Source: CAZXNF01 sp050741255 (GTDB lineage: Bacteria; Pseudomonadota; Gammaproteobacteria; Burkholderiales; SG8-41). From it: a DNA stretch of 16,164 bases. Shown here piece by piece: positions 6,721 to 13,609 of the stretch. Position 1 is the stretch's first letter. Every line of letters begins with the position of its first letter. The translations under genes and the position numbers were made by a program. The notes beneath the pieces were generated by a model. It did not search any database and had not been told where the DNA came from. It saw only the letters and a program-made list of their open reading frames with translations. The stretch spans positions 1 through 16,164 of the forward strand of contig JBOIEQ010000097.1 in the NCBI GenBank assembly GCA_050741255.1, read 5' to 3'.

Positions 6721-7923
6721 ATGCGCACACCCACCAATCCCGTACGTCGCCGCCTGCTGGCTACTGGCGCGGGCGCCGTTGCCGTTGCCGGCCTTGGTCG
6801 TGCCGCCGGGGCATTGGCCGCTGACACGGCAGAGGCCAAGCTGCCACCCTATGTGAGCTGGAAGGACCCGCGCAGCATGATCGTGCATACCTCCAGCACC
6901 CTGGAGACCCGGCGCACGGCGTTCGGCAGCAGCCTGATCACACCTGCCGACCGCCTGTACATCCGCAACAACCTGCCGGCGCCTTCCGCGGCGATCGTGG
7001 AAGACCGCGATGCCTGGGAAGTGACGTTCGCCGGCGTACGCACTCCGCAGACGCTTTCCGTCAGCCAGTTGAAGCGCATGGGGCTGGAAACGATCGCGAT
7101 GGTGCTGCAATGCTCCGGCAACGGTCGCGGTCTGTTTCCCACCAAGCCCAGCGGTACGCCCTGGAGCGTCGGTGCGGCGGGGTGCATTGAATGGAGCGGC
7201 GTCCCGGTGCAGGCCGTGGTGGATTCGCTCGGCGGGGTTGCCGATGGAATGCGCTTCATGACCAGTACCGGCGGCGAAACCCTGCCCGCAGGCATCAATC
7301 CTCTCAGCGTGATCGTCGAGCGCTCGGTGCCGCTCGCGGCGATGCAGGATGCACTGCTGGCGTGGGAGATGAACGGCGCACCGATTCCGCTGGCGCACGG
7401 CGGACCGCTGCGCGTGATCGTGCCGGGCTACACCGGCGTCAACAGCGTGAAGTACGTGAAGCGCCTGGCCTTCACGGCGGTGGAAACCGATGCGGCGATC
7501 CAGAAAACAGGCTACCGGATGTCGCCACCTGGGCAGAAGGGCGATCCCAGCCAGCCGTCGGTGTGGGAGATGGGCGTCAAATCGTGGATCAATTCACCGG
7601 CGCCGGAAGCCGGTCCGGTGCAGGCCGGGCCGCTCATGATCCGGGGCGTGGCTTTCGGCGGCATCAATGCTCTGCGCAAGGTTGACGTCTCCACCGACGG
7701 CGGCAAGAGCTGGAAAGAGGCGCGCCTGGTAGGAGCGGACCTCGGACGCTATGCGTGGCGGCAATTCGTACTGCCGGTGACCCTGACCCCCGGTACCTAT
7801 GCGATCGCCTGCCGCGCAGTGGATTCCCGGGGCAACGTGCAGACGGAAGGCCGCCTCGAGAACACCGGCGGCTACAGCAACAGCAGCTGGCGCGACCACA
7901 GCCTGCAGATCACGGTCGCTTGA
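6721..7923 (+). CDS. sorA: Tat-exported molybdenum sulfite oxidase/dehydrogenase, catalytic subunit
   Basis: This 400-residue protein carries a twin-arginine signal (VRRRLLATGAGAVAVAGLG, residues 8-26) ending near ALAA, so it folds with molybdopterin in the cytoplasm before export. Cys131 in LQCSGNGR is the molybdenum ligand of the sulfite oxidase fold; characterised enzymes often read CAGN here. The C-terminal third (GVKSWINSP, GPLMIRGVAFGG, KVDVSTDGGKSW) is the Mo-co dimerisation domain. The product would oxidise sulfite to sulfate in the periplasm. ATG 6721 has GGAGGA at 6708-6713; an in-frame ATG at 6697 lacks such a site and would lengthen the signal. The stop overlaps the start of a monoheme cytochrome c by one base, the arrangement of sorAB. 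SoxC is an alternative, but its partner SoxD is a larger diheme protein. Confidence 0.88.
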   Translation: MRTPTNPVRRRLLATGAGAVAVAGLGRAAGALAADTAEAKLPPYVSWKDPRSMIVHTSSTLETRRTAFGSSLITPADRLYIRNNLPAPSAAIVEDRDAWEVTFAGVRTPQTLSVSQLKRMGLETIAMVLQCSGNGRGLFPTKPSGTPWSVGAAGCIEWSGVPVQAVVDSLGGVADGMRFMTSTGGETLPAGINPLSVIVERSVPLAAMQDALLAWEMNGAPIPLAHGGPLRVIVPGYTGVNSVKYVKRLAFTAVETDAAIQKTGYRMSPPGQKGDPSQPSVWEMGVKSWINSPAPEAGPVQAGPLMIRGVAFGGINALRKVDVSTDGGKSWKEARLVGADLGRYAWRQFVLPVTLTPGTYAIACRAVDSRGNVQTEGRLENTGGYSNSSWRDHSLQITVA

Positions 7924-8237
7924 TGCGGGGCCTGGCCCTGGTGTTTCTGGTTCTGTCGGCACCTGCCGCCGTCGCGGCGGATGCCGCGGCGATGGCTGCG
8001 GGGAAGGCGCTGTTCCTGCAAGGTGCTGTGCCTGCCTGCGCGATCTGCCATACCTTGAAGGATGCGGGTGCCGAGGGGGCGATCGGCCCTGTCCTGGATG
8101 AACTAAAACCCGATGCGGCCCGGGTGGCTAAAGCAATCAAGAATGGCATTGGCCAGATGCCGCCCTATGTGAACCTGAGCGAACAGCAGATCCAGGCACT
8201 TGCGGCTTACGTGGCGCGTGCGACAGGGGCCAAGTAG
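7923..8237 (+). CDS. sorB: Periplasmic monoheme cytochrome c, electron acceptor of the sulfite dehydrogenase
   Basis: This 104-residue protein has a signal peptide cleaved near residue 19 (AVAA/DAAA) and one heme site, CAICH at residues 39-43, with His43 as proximal ligand. Met79 in GQMPPYV is the likely sixth ligand. It is a short class I cytochrome that starts on the last base of the upstream stop codon (TGATG), so it is translationally coupled to the sulfite oxidase. This matches SorB, which takes electrons from the molybdenum subunit and passes them to the respiratory chain. The symbol rests on gene order and size; direct similarity to SorB was not computed. Confidence 0.86.
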   Translation: MRGLALVFLVLSAPAAVAADAAAMAAGKALFLQGAVPACAICHTLKDAGAEGAIGPVLDELKPDAARVAKAIKNGIGQMPPYVNLSEQQIQALAAYVARATGAK

Positions 8238-8240
8238 GGA

Positions 8241-8254
8241 GGGGCGTTCGCCCC
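8241..8254 (+). terminator. Weak hairpin after the cytochrome c gene
   Basis: GGGGC and GCCCC flank a GTTC loop three bases after the stop codon of the cytochrome gene. There is no T-run, so it is at best a weak or Rho-assisted stop. It lies between this gene and the convergent asparaginase remnant. Confidence 0.3.
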
Positions 8255-8270
8255 GGAGGGCACGCGCCGT

Positions 8271-8447
8271 TCAGTAATCGGCGAACATCCTTCGCAGCAT
8301 CGCGGGGTCGCTGGTGGACGCAAGCCCGAGCATCAGCAGGACGCGGGGTTCTGCGGGCTCAGGCTGTCGGCGGCGATGATGCCCAGTTCGTCGAATTCGA
8401 TCCCGGAATTGCGTGAATGAACACAGCGGGAAACCACAGGGCACGGA
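8271..8447 (-). pseudogene. Decayed C-terminal fragment of an L-asparaginase gene
   Basis: On the - strand, one frame (8447 down to about 8355) reads CPVVSRCVHSRNS then GIEFDELGIIAADSLSPQ. A second frame (about 8354 down to the TGA at 8273-8271) reads AEPRVLLMLGLASTSDPAML then RRMFADY. Joined, they match the end of bacterial L-asparaginases, where a PVV segment is followed by the conserved NPQKARVLLxLAL and a terminal F-x-x-Y. The join needs a frameshift of two missing bases, or one extra, near 8354. No upstream asparaginase sequence is recognisable beyond 8447, so most of the gene is missing. It is non-functional as it stands. The identification is from remembered family sequence and was not searched. 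Confidence 0.62.
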
Positions 8448-8599
8448 CCAGTATTTCGACATGGTAGTTGGTTTTGAAGGTGGATCAGGGGAGGGCGCTG
8501 CATGTCTAGATAAATGAAAGTGGGCGGGCAATTGGTCGTACGCTCACGACTCGGCGCCTGTCGTTCAAAACCGAAGATTCGCGCGGGGGCGGAGAAACT

Positions 8600-9043
8600 T
8601 TATTTCCGCGCGGCCAGGCTCGCCAGATGAAATTCCAACGCCTCGAAATAGTCCGGCTCATCGGCCACCTTCTTGAGCAAGACCTTTTCGCCAGGTTCGC
8701 ATGCCGGCATTTTCCTGGTCGCCAGCGCCAGCAGTACCTGGCTTCTCAACCGTATGCCGGCGATCAGGCTCAGTTCAATAATCGACTCGTATACGTGCGG
8801 ATCACCGTTCCTGACCGCTTCGGCGAGAGCTTTGCGCCCGAGAACATAGGCGGCCATGCACGCGGCGTCAGCGGTCCTGTAAAGATCCGGTGTTTCGTAA
8901 TTGACGGCATTGGTTTTACGGCTGATTTCGACCGCACCGATCCAGTCGCTGCTGACCGGCGTCGCCTTGGCGGTGATCTTCCAGCCGTCCTCGGTGCTTT
9001 CTTTGGTGGCTACGAGTACGGCTGGCGCGATCGTGATGGGCAT
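8600..9043 (-). CDS. Hypothetical protein, 147 residues, unknown function
   Basis: I do not recognise this protein. Its codons are strongly G/C-biased at third positions on the - strand, which supports real coding. It has no signal peptide or membrane segment. Residues 1-40 look like beta structure (ITIAPAVLVATK, GWKITAKATPV), and the rest is mostly helical (ADAACMAAYVLGRKALAEAV, IELSLIAGIRLRSQVLLALA). The start is an ATG at 9043-9041 without a clear Shine-Dalgarno, and no other start codon is close upstream in frame. It stands alone between an asparaginase remnant and non-coding or doubtful DNA, which suggests accessory origin. The protein could be a small cytoplasmic regulator or effector, but nothing visible decides that. 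Confidence 0.6.
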   Translation of the reverse strand: MPITIAPAVLVATKESTEDGWKITAKATPVSSDWIGAVEISRKTNAVNYETPDLYRTADAACMAAYVLGRKALAEAVRNGDPHVYESIIELSLIAGIRLRSQVLLALATRKMPACEPGEKVLLKKVADEPDYFEALEFHLASLAARK

Positions 9044-9101
9044 GGCGACGTTCGTTTGTGTGGCGACAGATGATAGTAGTCCGTTTTACGCGCAGGTAGC
9101 C

Positions 9102-9344
9102 ATGAGTGTTCAGGAGGCGCGTAATGTTTGGACTCCAGAACGGGTGGTGTTCTTGGCGGCAGGAGTTACGCTCGGTGCTGTGGCTATTGTGTTTGCTGTA
9201 TGGGATTGCCACGGAGAGATTTGCGAGAAGAACGAATACACCGGAGCAAAATGTGCGCGAGGTGTCACGCATTTCCTTAAACACACCGAGGTAGTAGCGC
9301 GCCCGCCAGCCAGCTGTCCGGGTCCAGTCGTGGCACGGCAATGA
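9102..9344 (+). CDS. Doubtful small membrane protein, about 80 residues
   Basis: This frame encodes one convincing hydrophobic helix, VVFLAAGVTLGAVAIVFAVW (residues 16-35), followed by Cys-containing polar sequence (DCHGEICEKNEYTGAKC). The N-terminus before the helix is polar. ATG 9102 has only a short AGG upstream; an earlier in-frame ATG at 9042 would add 20 residues and share its CATG with the divergent gene. Third-base bias is weak and the base composition is lower in GC than the surroundings. A second frame here (ATG 9124-9126, to 9294) has a better Shine-Dalgarno (AGGAGG) but a less protein-like product of 56 residues. At most one of the two is real. Confidence 0.3.
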   Translation: MSVQEARNVWTPERVVFLAAGVTLGAVAIVFAVWDCHGEICEKNEYTGAKCARGVTHFLKHTEVVARPPASCPGPVVARQ

Positions 9345-9545
9345 TCCATTGCGGACGTCGCTGGGTGTTACCGGAATCTCCCCGAACAAATTGAAGGGCG
9401 CGCGGCACCTAGCGCGCTATCGGTCCATATGAGGTGTTAATCCCTTGAAAAACAGCGAGACAGTCGCTGCTTAAATATAGTTTACATAATACACATTATG
9501 CGTCTGTACAGATTCTCCAATCACAAGGAAAACCCATGGAAACGG
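9345..9545. other. AT-rich non-coding stretch with inverted repeats
   Basis: No gene is supported here. The stretch holds TAGCGCGCTA (palindrome, 9410-9419), CATAAT and ATTATG as an inverted repeat around ACAC (9485-9500), and TCTGTACAGA (palindrome, 9503-9512). Bases 9470-9500 are far more AT-rich than the rest of the window. No good -35/-10 pair with 16-18 base spacing was found. It lies just beyond the 3' end of the ankyrin gene, and no clear intrinsic terminator for that gene was seen. Confidence 0.5.
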
Positions 9546-10196
9546 CTACTTGGCCGGTGGCTTGGCTGCCTGTTCCAGGATCGCCACTACGTCCTTCTGG
9601 CCCCGTTCCTGGGCCAACTGCATGGCGGTCTTGTCGCCCCAGTTCTTGAGCCCGGTATCAGCGCCGCTGTTCAGCAGCAGCCGGGCCACCGGCGCGTTCC
9701 CTTCATAGGCCGCCATCATGAGCGCGGTGAAGCCGTTCTCGCCCTGGGCGTTGACGTCGGCTCCATAGGCCAGCAACAGCTTGGCGACTTCCACGTTGCC
9801 GCGGGTGGCGGCGTAGATCAGCGGAGTCCAGCCTTCGCGGTTTACCTCCGCGCCGCCGCTGACCAGTATCCGGACCATATCGGGCCGGTTGTTCACTGCA
9901 GCCATCATCAGGGCGGTCTCGCCCAGCGGGTTCGCGCGGTTGACCTGCGCCTTGGAGGCCATCAGTGCCTTGACCACGTTCAGGCTGCCTTCCTTCACGG
10001 CCAGCATGAGCAGGGTGTTGCCCTGGGCATCCACCGTATTCGGATCCACCCCCTTGGCAACCAGCATGGTGATCTCGTTGCCATTGTCCCGTTTGACGGC
10101 CGTCAGGGCATCGTCATAGGCCCCGGCGTGGGCCAGGAGAGGTAGAAGCGCCAGCAGAGGACCGGTGCAATTCCGCAGAAAACGTTTGATAAACAT
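9546..10196 (-). CDS. Exported ankyrin-repeat protein
   Basis: This 216-residue protein has a signal peptide (MFIKRFLRNC then a Leu-rich core, cleavage after AHA at residue 24) and so should act in the periplasm. About five ankyrin repeats follow, near residues 57-89, 90-121, 122-152, 155-187 and 188-216, with the usual TPLIYAATRGNVEVAKLLL and GADVNAQ pattern. Ankyrin repeats bind proteins; the partner is unknown. ATG 10196 lies 4 bases after the tatD stop with AAGG upstream, so it is the last gene of the run. A start further upstream in the same frame would overlap tatD and lose the signal peptide. A role together with TatD is not implied by any domain. Confidence 0.9.
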   Translation of the reverse strand: MFIKRFLRNCTGPLLALLPLLAHAGAYDDALTAVKRDNGNEITMLVAKGVDPNTVDAQGNTLLMLAVKEGSLNVVKALMASKAQVNRANPLGETALMMAAVNNRPDMVRILVSGGAEVNREGWTPLIYAATRGNVEVAKLLLAYGADVNAQGENGFTALMMAAYEGNAPVARLLLNSGADTGLKNWGDKTAMQLAQERGQKDVVAILEQAAKPPAK

Positions 10197-10200
10197 GGTT

Positions 10201-10971
10201 CTATACCTTGAATAATTGATGAAAATTATCAGTTGTCTGGCTGGCCATCTGATCTTCGGAAACACCCCTTAATTCAGCCAGGTAGCGGGCGACATGCCTG
10301 ACGTAGCCCGGCTGGTTGGTCTTGCCCCGGTACGGAACGGGTGCCAGGTAGGGGGAGTCGGTCTCCACCAGGAGGCGGTCAAGGGGTACCTTGCTTGCGA
10401 CCTCCTGCACCTGCTTTGCGTTCCGGAAGGTCACGATACCCGAGAAGGAGATGTAGAACCCGAGTTCAAGCGCGGCTTGGGCCACCTCCCAGTCCTCGGT
10501 GAAACAGTGCATCACCCCGCCCGCCTCCCCCGCCCGCTCCTCCCGCATCAGGCGGATCGTATCGGCCGACGCTGACCGGGTGTGGATGATCAGCGGCTTG
10601 CCGCAGGCGCGCGCCGCACGGATGTGAGTGCGAAAGCGTTCGCGCTGCCATTCGAGATCGCCGGTCAGGCGGTAGTAGTCGAGCCCGGTCTCGCCGATGG
10701 CCACCACCTTGGGCAGCGCGGCACGTGAGGTCAGGTCGGCTTCGGTCACCACCGGCAGGTCTGCATAATCCGGATGCACACCTGCCGAGGCGTAGAGAAA
10801 ATCGTACGCGGTCGCGAGCGCGTGCACCCGCGGAAAATCCTCCAGCGTGACGCTGACGCACAGGGCCTTGGCGACGGCATTTTCCCGCATCAGCGCGAAG
10901 ATGCCATCGAGCTGGCCCGCGAGTTCGGGAAAGTCGAGGTGGCAGTGCGAATCGACCAGCGGGGCGGTCAT
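10201..10971 (-). CDS. tatD: TatD-family metal-dependent hydrolase (DNase)
   Basis: This 256-residue TIM-barrel hydrolase has the family's metal ligands in order: His9 and His11 (DSHCHLDF), Glu94 (AIGETGLDYY), His130 (LIIHTRSA), His155 (MHCFTE) and Asp205 (ETDSPYLAP). Family members are cytoplasmic metal-dependent 3'-5' nucleases with proposed roles in DNA repair or decay. The length is normal. The ATG overlaps the holB stop as ATGA, which fixes the start and shows translational coupling. In many beta- and gammaproteobacteria a pilZ gene sits between holB and this gene; it is absent here. The paralogue could also be labelled YcfH, which occupies this position next to holB in Escherichia coli. 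Confidence 0.94.
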   Translation of the reverse strand: MTAPLVDSHCHLDFPELAGQLDGIFALMRENAVAKALCVSVTLEDFPRVHALATAYDFLYASAGVHPDYADLPVVTEADLTSRAALPKVVAIGETGLDYYRLTGDLEWQRERFRTHIRAARACGKPLIIHTRSASADTIRLMREERAGEAGGVMHCFTEDWEVAQAALELGFYISFSGIVTFRNAKQVQEVASKVPLDRLLVETDSPYLAPVPYRGKTNQPGYVRHVARYLAELRGVSEDQMASQTTDNFHQLFKV

Positions 10972-11981
10972 GCGGCGAGCGCCCGGCCGCTGCGTGCGGC
11001 GGCGTATTCCAGCATCAGTTGTTCGATGAAGAGCTGCGCGTTGAGCGGGTGGTCGACCGCGCGTTGCGCGCGCGTGGAGAGCCGGTAGAAACGCCCCGCC
11101 GCCACCGGCCCGGTTCCGCCGCCCAGTGCTTCCAATTCGCGCGCGAAATCGGGGTTGAACAGGATCCCGGCACCGCCCGCGGCCGCGGCGAGGTCGTAGG
11201 CCCAGCGCTGCAGCCAGCCGACCAGCCGGTCGACCGGAAACGAACGCACGCGCTCGGCCACCGCGAGTGGCGCGAACTCGCGGTCCGCCAGCAGCGTGAG
11301 GAACTCGCGGCGCTGTTTCCACCAGTCCGCGTCGTCGTACTCCGCCGCCAGCAGCGGTGCGCCGCCCGCCTGCGCGAGCGCGAGCGCCGGCTGTTCCACC
11401 CGGCCCTGCAGCCAGGCCTCCGCTTCGTCGCCGGGCGGCAGTCCGATCGCGATTTTTTCGCAGCGGCTGAGTATCGTCGGCAATACGCCTCCAGTGCGAT
11501 GGCTGACCAGGATGAATCGCGTGTCCGGCGGCGGCTCTTCCAGCATCTTGAGCAGTGCGCTGGCCGCCGCGGTGTTGAGCGCCTCCGCCGGCTGCAGCAG
11601 GATCACCTTGCCGCCTGGGCGGTGCGCCGAGACCTCGACGAAGGCGTCCAACGCCCGGATCTGCCCGATCCTGATCTGGGTCGGCGCGCGTTTGGATTTT
11701 GTGTCCCCGCCCTCTTCCGACTCCCCTTCGTCGGTGTCCAGCATCACTTCTCGGAAATCAGGGTGACTGCCCGCGGCAAACCAGCGGCAGCCGTCGCAGA
11801 CGCCGCAGGGCCGCGCGGTCCCAGGCGTCTCGCACAACAGGGCCTGGGCCAGGCGGCGCGCCAGCACGAGCTTGCCGATGCCGCGCGGCCCTCGCAGCAG
11901 GAGCGCGTGCGGCAGCCGTTCGAGGCGCCCCGCGAGGCTCGCCCAATGCGGTGTCAGCCAGTTCAGTTCTAGTTCAGGCAT
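10968..11981 (-). CDS. holB: DNA polymerase III subunit delta-prime
   Basis: This 337-residue clamp-loader subunit has an N-terminal AAA+ domain with the P-loop GPRGIGKL at residues 31-38. It has the zinc-binding cysteines of the family (Cys50, Cys59, Cys62, Cys65 in CETPG...CGVCDGC). ALLKMLEEPP and TILSRCEK mark the rest of the ATPase fold, and a helical collar domain follows. It works with delta and tau/gamma to load the beta clamp. Residues 83-99 form an acidic then basic low-complexity insertion (DTDEGESEEGG...KSKR). The ATG at 11981 overlaps the tmk 3' end by 13 bases, and the stop overlaps tatD. Confidence 0.95.
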   Translation of the reverse strand: MPELELNWLTPHWASLAGRLERLPHALLLRGPRGIGKLVLARRLAQALLCETPGTARPCGVCDGCRWFAAGSHPDFREVMLDTDEGESEEGGDTKSKRAPTQIRIGQIRALDAFVEVSAHRPGGKVILLQPAEALNTAAASALLKMLEEPPPDTRFILVSHRTGGVLPTILSRCEKIAIGLPPGDEAEAWLQGRVEQPALALAQAGGAPLLAAEYDDADWWKQRREFLTLLADREFAPLAVAERVRSFPVDRLVGWLQRWAYDLAAAAGGAGILFNPDFARELEALGGGTGPVAAGRFYRLSTRAQRAVDHPLNAQLFIEQLMLEYAAARSGRALAA

Positions 11982-12616
11982 CGTGCCTGCAGCAATTGTT
12001 CGAGCGCCTTGCGGACCGTGGCGGGCCGCTGGGTGGCGTCGAGGGTGACGAAACGCGCCGGCGCTTCCGCGGCGCGCCGCAGATAGCCTTCGCGCACGCG
12101 CTCGAAGAAGGCGGCTTTTTCCTGTTCGAAGCGGTCGGCCACCTTGACCGCCGCGAGCCGGGTCTGCGCCACCGCCACCGGCACGTCAAAGAAGATCGTG
12201 AGATTGGGCTGCAGGTCACCCTGGACCCAGTGTTCCAGTTCCTGCAGGCGTTCCCAGGGCACCTGCCGCCCGCCGCCCTGGTAGGCAAAGCTGGCATCGG
12301 TGAAGCGGTCGCACAGCACCAGCGCGCCACGTGCAAGCGCCGGCACGATCACGTCGTTCAGGTGCTCCCGCCGTGCAGCGAACATCAGCAGCGTTTCGGA
12401 TTCCGGGTGCATCCGGCGGCCCGGACTCAACAGGAGTTGACGGAGCGCTTCACCGAGCGGCGTGCCGCCCGGTTCGCGGGTGACGACCAGCTCGGCGACG
12501 CGTTCGCGCAACCACGCCGCGGCCCACTCGATTTGCGTGCTCTTGCCCGCGCCGTCGATGCCCTCGAACGTGACGAAGGTACCGGCGGACGGTTTCGCTT
12601 GCGGTTTCTGCTTCAA
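11969..12616 (-). CDS. tmk: Thymidylate kinase
   Basis: This 215-residue enzyme phosphorylates dTMP to dTDP. The P-loop EGIDGAGKST is at residues 18-27, REPGGTPLGE at 47-56, the DRF motif at 103-105 and AYQGGGR at 111-117. ADRFEQEKAAFFERVREGY forms the lid region. The start is a TTG (12616-12614) that overlaps the mltG stop as TTGA, with AGGGCAGG upstream. No ATG or GTG lies nearby before the P-loop, so TTG is the best choice. The first ten residues (KQKPQAKPSA) are a short basic leader, not unusual. It is coupled to mltG upstream and holB downstream. Confidence 0.95.
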   Translation of the reverse strand: MKQKPQAKPSAGTFVTFEGIDGAGKSTQIEWAAAWLRERVAELVVTREPGGTPLGEALRQLLLSPGRRMHPESETLLMFAARREHLNDVIVPALARGALVLCDRFTDASFAYQGGGRQVPWERLQELEHWVQGDLQPNLTIFFDVPVAVAQTRLAAVKVADRFEQEKAAFFERVREGYLRRAAEAPARFVTLDATQRPATVRKALEQLLQARCLN

Positions 12617-13605
12617 GGCCTGCCCTGACGTTTTTGGTATTTTGTCACCGCGCGGTTGTGATCGGCGAGCGTGCGGGAAAATTGCGAAGTCCCGTCGCCG
12701 CGGGCGACGAAATACAGGGCATCGGTGACCGCGGGACGAAACGCTGCGTTGAGCGAGGCCAGGCCCGCCAGTCCGATCGGCGTCGGCGGCAGGCCGTCGC
12801 GGGTATAGGAGTTGTGGGGGGTGTCCGCCAGCAGGTCCGGCTTGCGCAGATTGCCGTCGAAACGCGTCCCCAGTCCGTAGATCACCGTGGGATCGGATTG
12901 CAGGCGCATGCCCGCGCGGAGGCGGTTCACGAACACCCCGGCAATCATGGCGCGGTCAGCGTCCACGCCGGTTTCCTTTTCCACGATGGAGGCCAAAATA
13001 AGGCCTTCGTACGGGCTTTCGTAAGGCAGATTGACCGCGCGTCCCGTCCACAGCACCGCCAGTTGCGCATCGAGCGCGCGCTGGGCGCGTTTGAGCACAT
13101 CGAAATCGCTCGCGCCGCCGGCGAAGAAGTAGGTGTCGGGTAGGAAGGCGCCTTCCAGCGACGGGGCCGTCAGGCCAAAGCGTGCGATGAGTTCGGTTTC
13201 GGTGAGCCCGCGGCTGTCGTGTGCCAGCGCGGGATGGCGGTCGAGGGCCGCGCGCAACTGGGCGAATGTCCAGCCTTCCAGCAGCGTGATGCGGTCCAGC
13301 GTGCGCTCGCCCGACGTGATGCGCTCGAGGAGCGTGGAAACCAGTGTGCCCGCCGCTACTTGATAGTTGCCGGCTTGCAGCGTGGTGTCCTTGCCCATCA
13401 CGCGCCCCAGTACCTCGAACGCCAATGGCAGTCTTAGCACGCCCGCTTCGGACAACTGATTGGCCACTGTGCGCAGGCTGCTGCCCTGCTTGATCGTGAA
13501 CGCCGCACCTTCCCCACTCACCGGCAGCGGCGAGAACGCGTAGGCCACGAGTGCAAGCACGGCCATACACGCGAGCATCACCAGACGGAACAGCCAGCGG
13601 CACAA
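12613..13605 (-). CDS. mltG: Endolytic peptidoglycan transglycosylase MltG
   Basis: This YceG-family enzyme cleaves nascent glycan strands and is thought to end their synthesis at the inner membrane. One transmembrane helix (about residues 6-25, LFRLVMLACMAVLALVAYAF) follows a short basic N-terminus. A LysM-like part (FTIKQGSSLRTVANQLSEAG) comes next, then the catalytic domain with ASIVEKETG, where Glu209 should match the E. coli catalytic Glu218. RLRAGMRLQSDPTVIYGLG, HNSYTRDGLPPTPI and YFVARGDGTSQFS complete the signature. I place the start at TTG 13605, 4 bases after the pabC stop with GAGGG at a good distance, giving 330 residues. GTG 13581 or ATG 13578 would cut into the helix, and longer starts overlap pabC. 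The gene overlaps tmk by four bases. Confidence 0.9.
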   Translation of the reverse strand: MCRWLFRLVMLACMAVLALVAYAFSPLPVSGEGAAFTIKQGSSLRTVANQLSEAGVLRLPLAFEVLGRVMGKDTTLQAGNYQVAAGTLVSTLLERITSGERTLDRITLLEGWTFAQLRAALDRHPALAHDSRGLTETELIARFGLTAPSLEGAFLPDTYFFAGGASDFDVLKRAQRALDAQLAVLWTGRAVNLPYESPYEGLILASIVEKETGVDADRAMIAGVFVNRLRAGMRLQSDPTVIYGLGTRFDGNLRKPDLLADTPHNSYTRDGLPPTPIGLAGLASLNAAFRPAVTDALYFVARGDGTSQFSRTLADHNRAVTKYQKRQGRP

Positions 13606-13609
13606 GTGG

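Noticed and set aside
6721..8237. SoxCD (sulfane dehydrogenase) instead of SorAB
   Set aside because: The cytochrome is only 104 residues with a single CxxCH, while SoxD is a larger diheme protein, and no other sox genes are nearby. Not fully excluded.
8271..8531. Reading the whole 86-codon - strand frame as a real small gene
   Set aside because: Only its last 27 codons look like protein, and they match an asparaginase tail that continues in another frame. It is better read as a frameshifted remnant.
9503..9512. TCTGTACAGA as an SOS (LexA) box
   Set aside because: The LexA site of proteobacteria needs CTGT and ACAG separated by eight bases; here they are adjacent.
9498..10145. A 215-codon open frame on the + strand opposite the ankyrin gene, starting in the AT-rich patch
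   Set aside because: It is antisense to well-formed ankyrin repeats and has no Shine-Dalgarno or domain of its own.
11019..11972. A 317-codon open frame on the + strand opposite holB
   Set aside because: The composition is Arg/Gln-rich with no motif. The - strand HolB protein accounts for the sequence.
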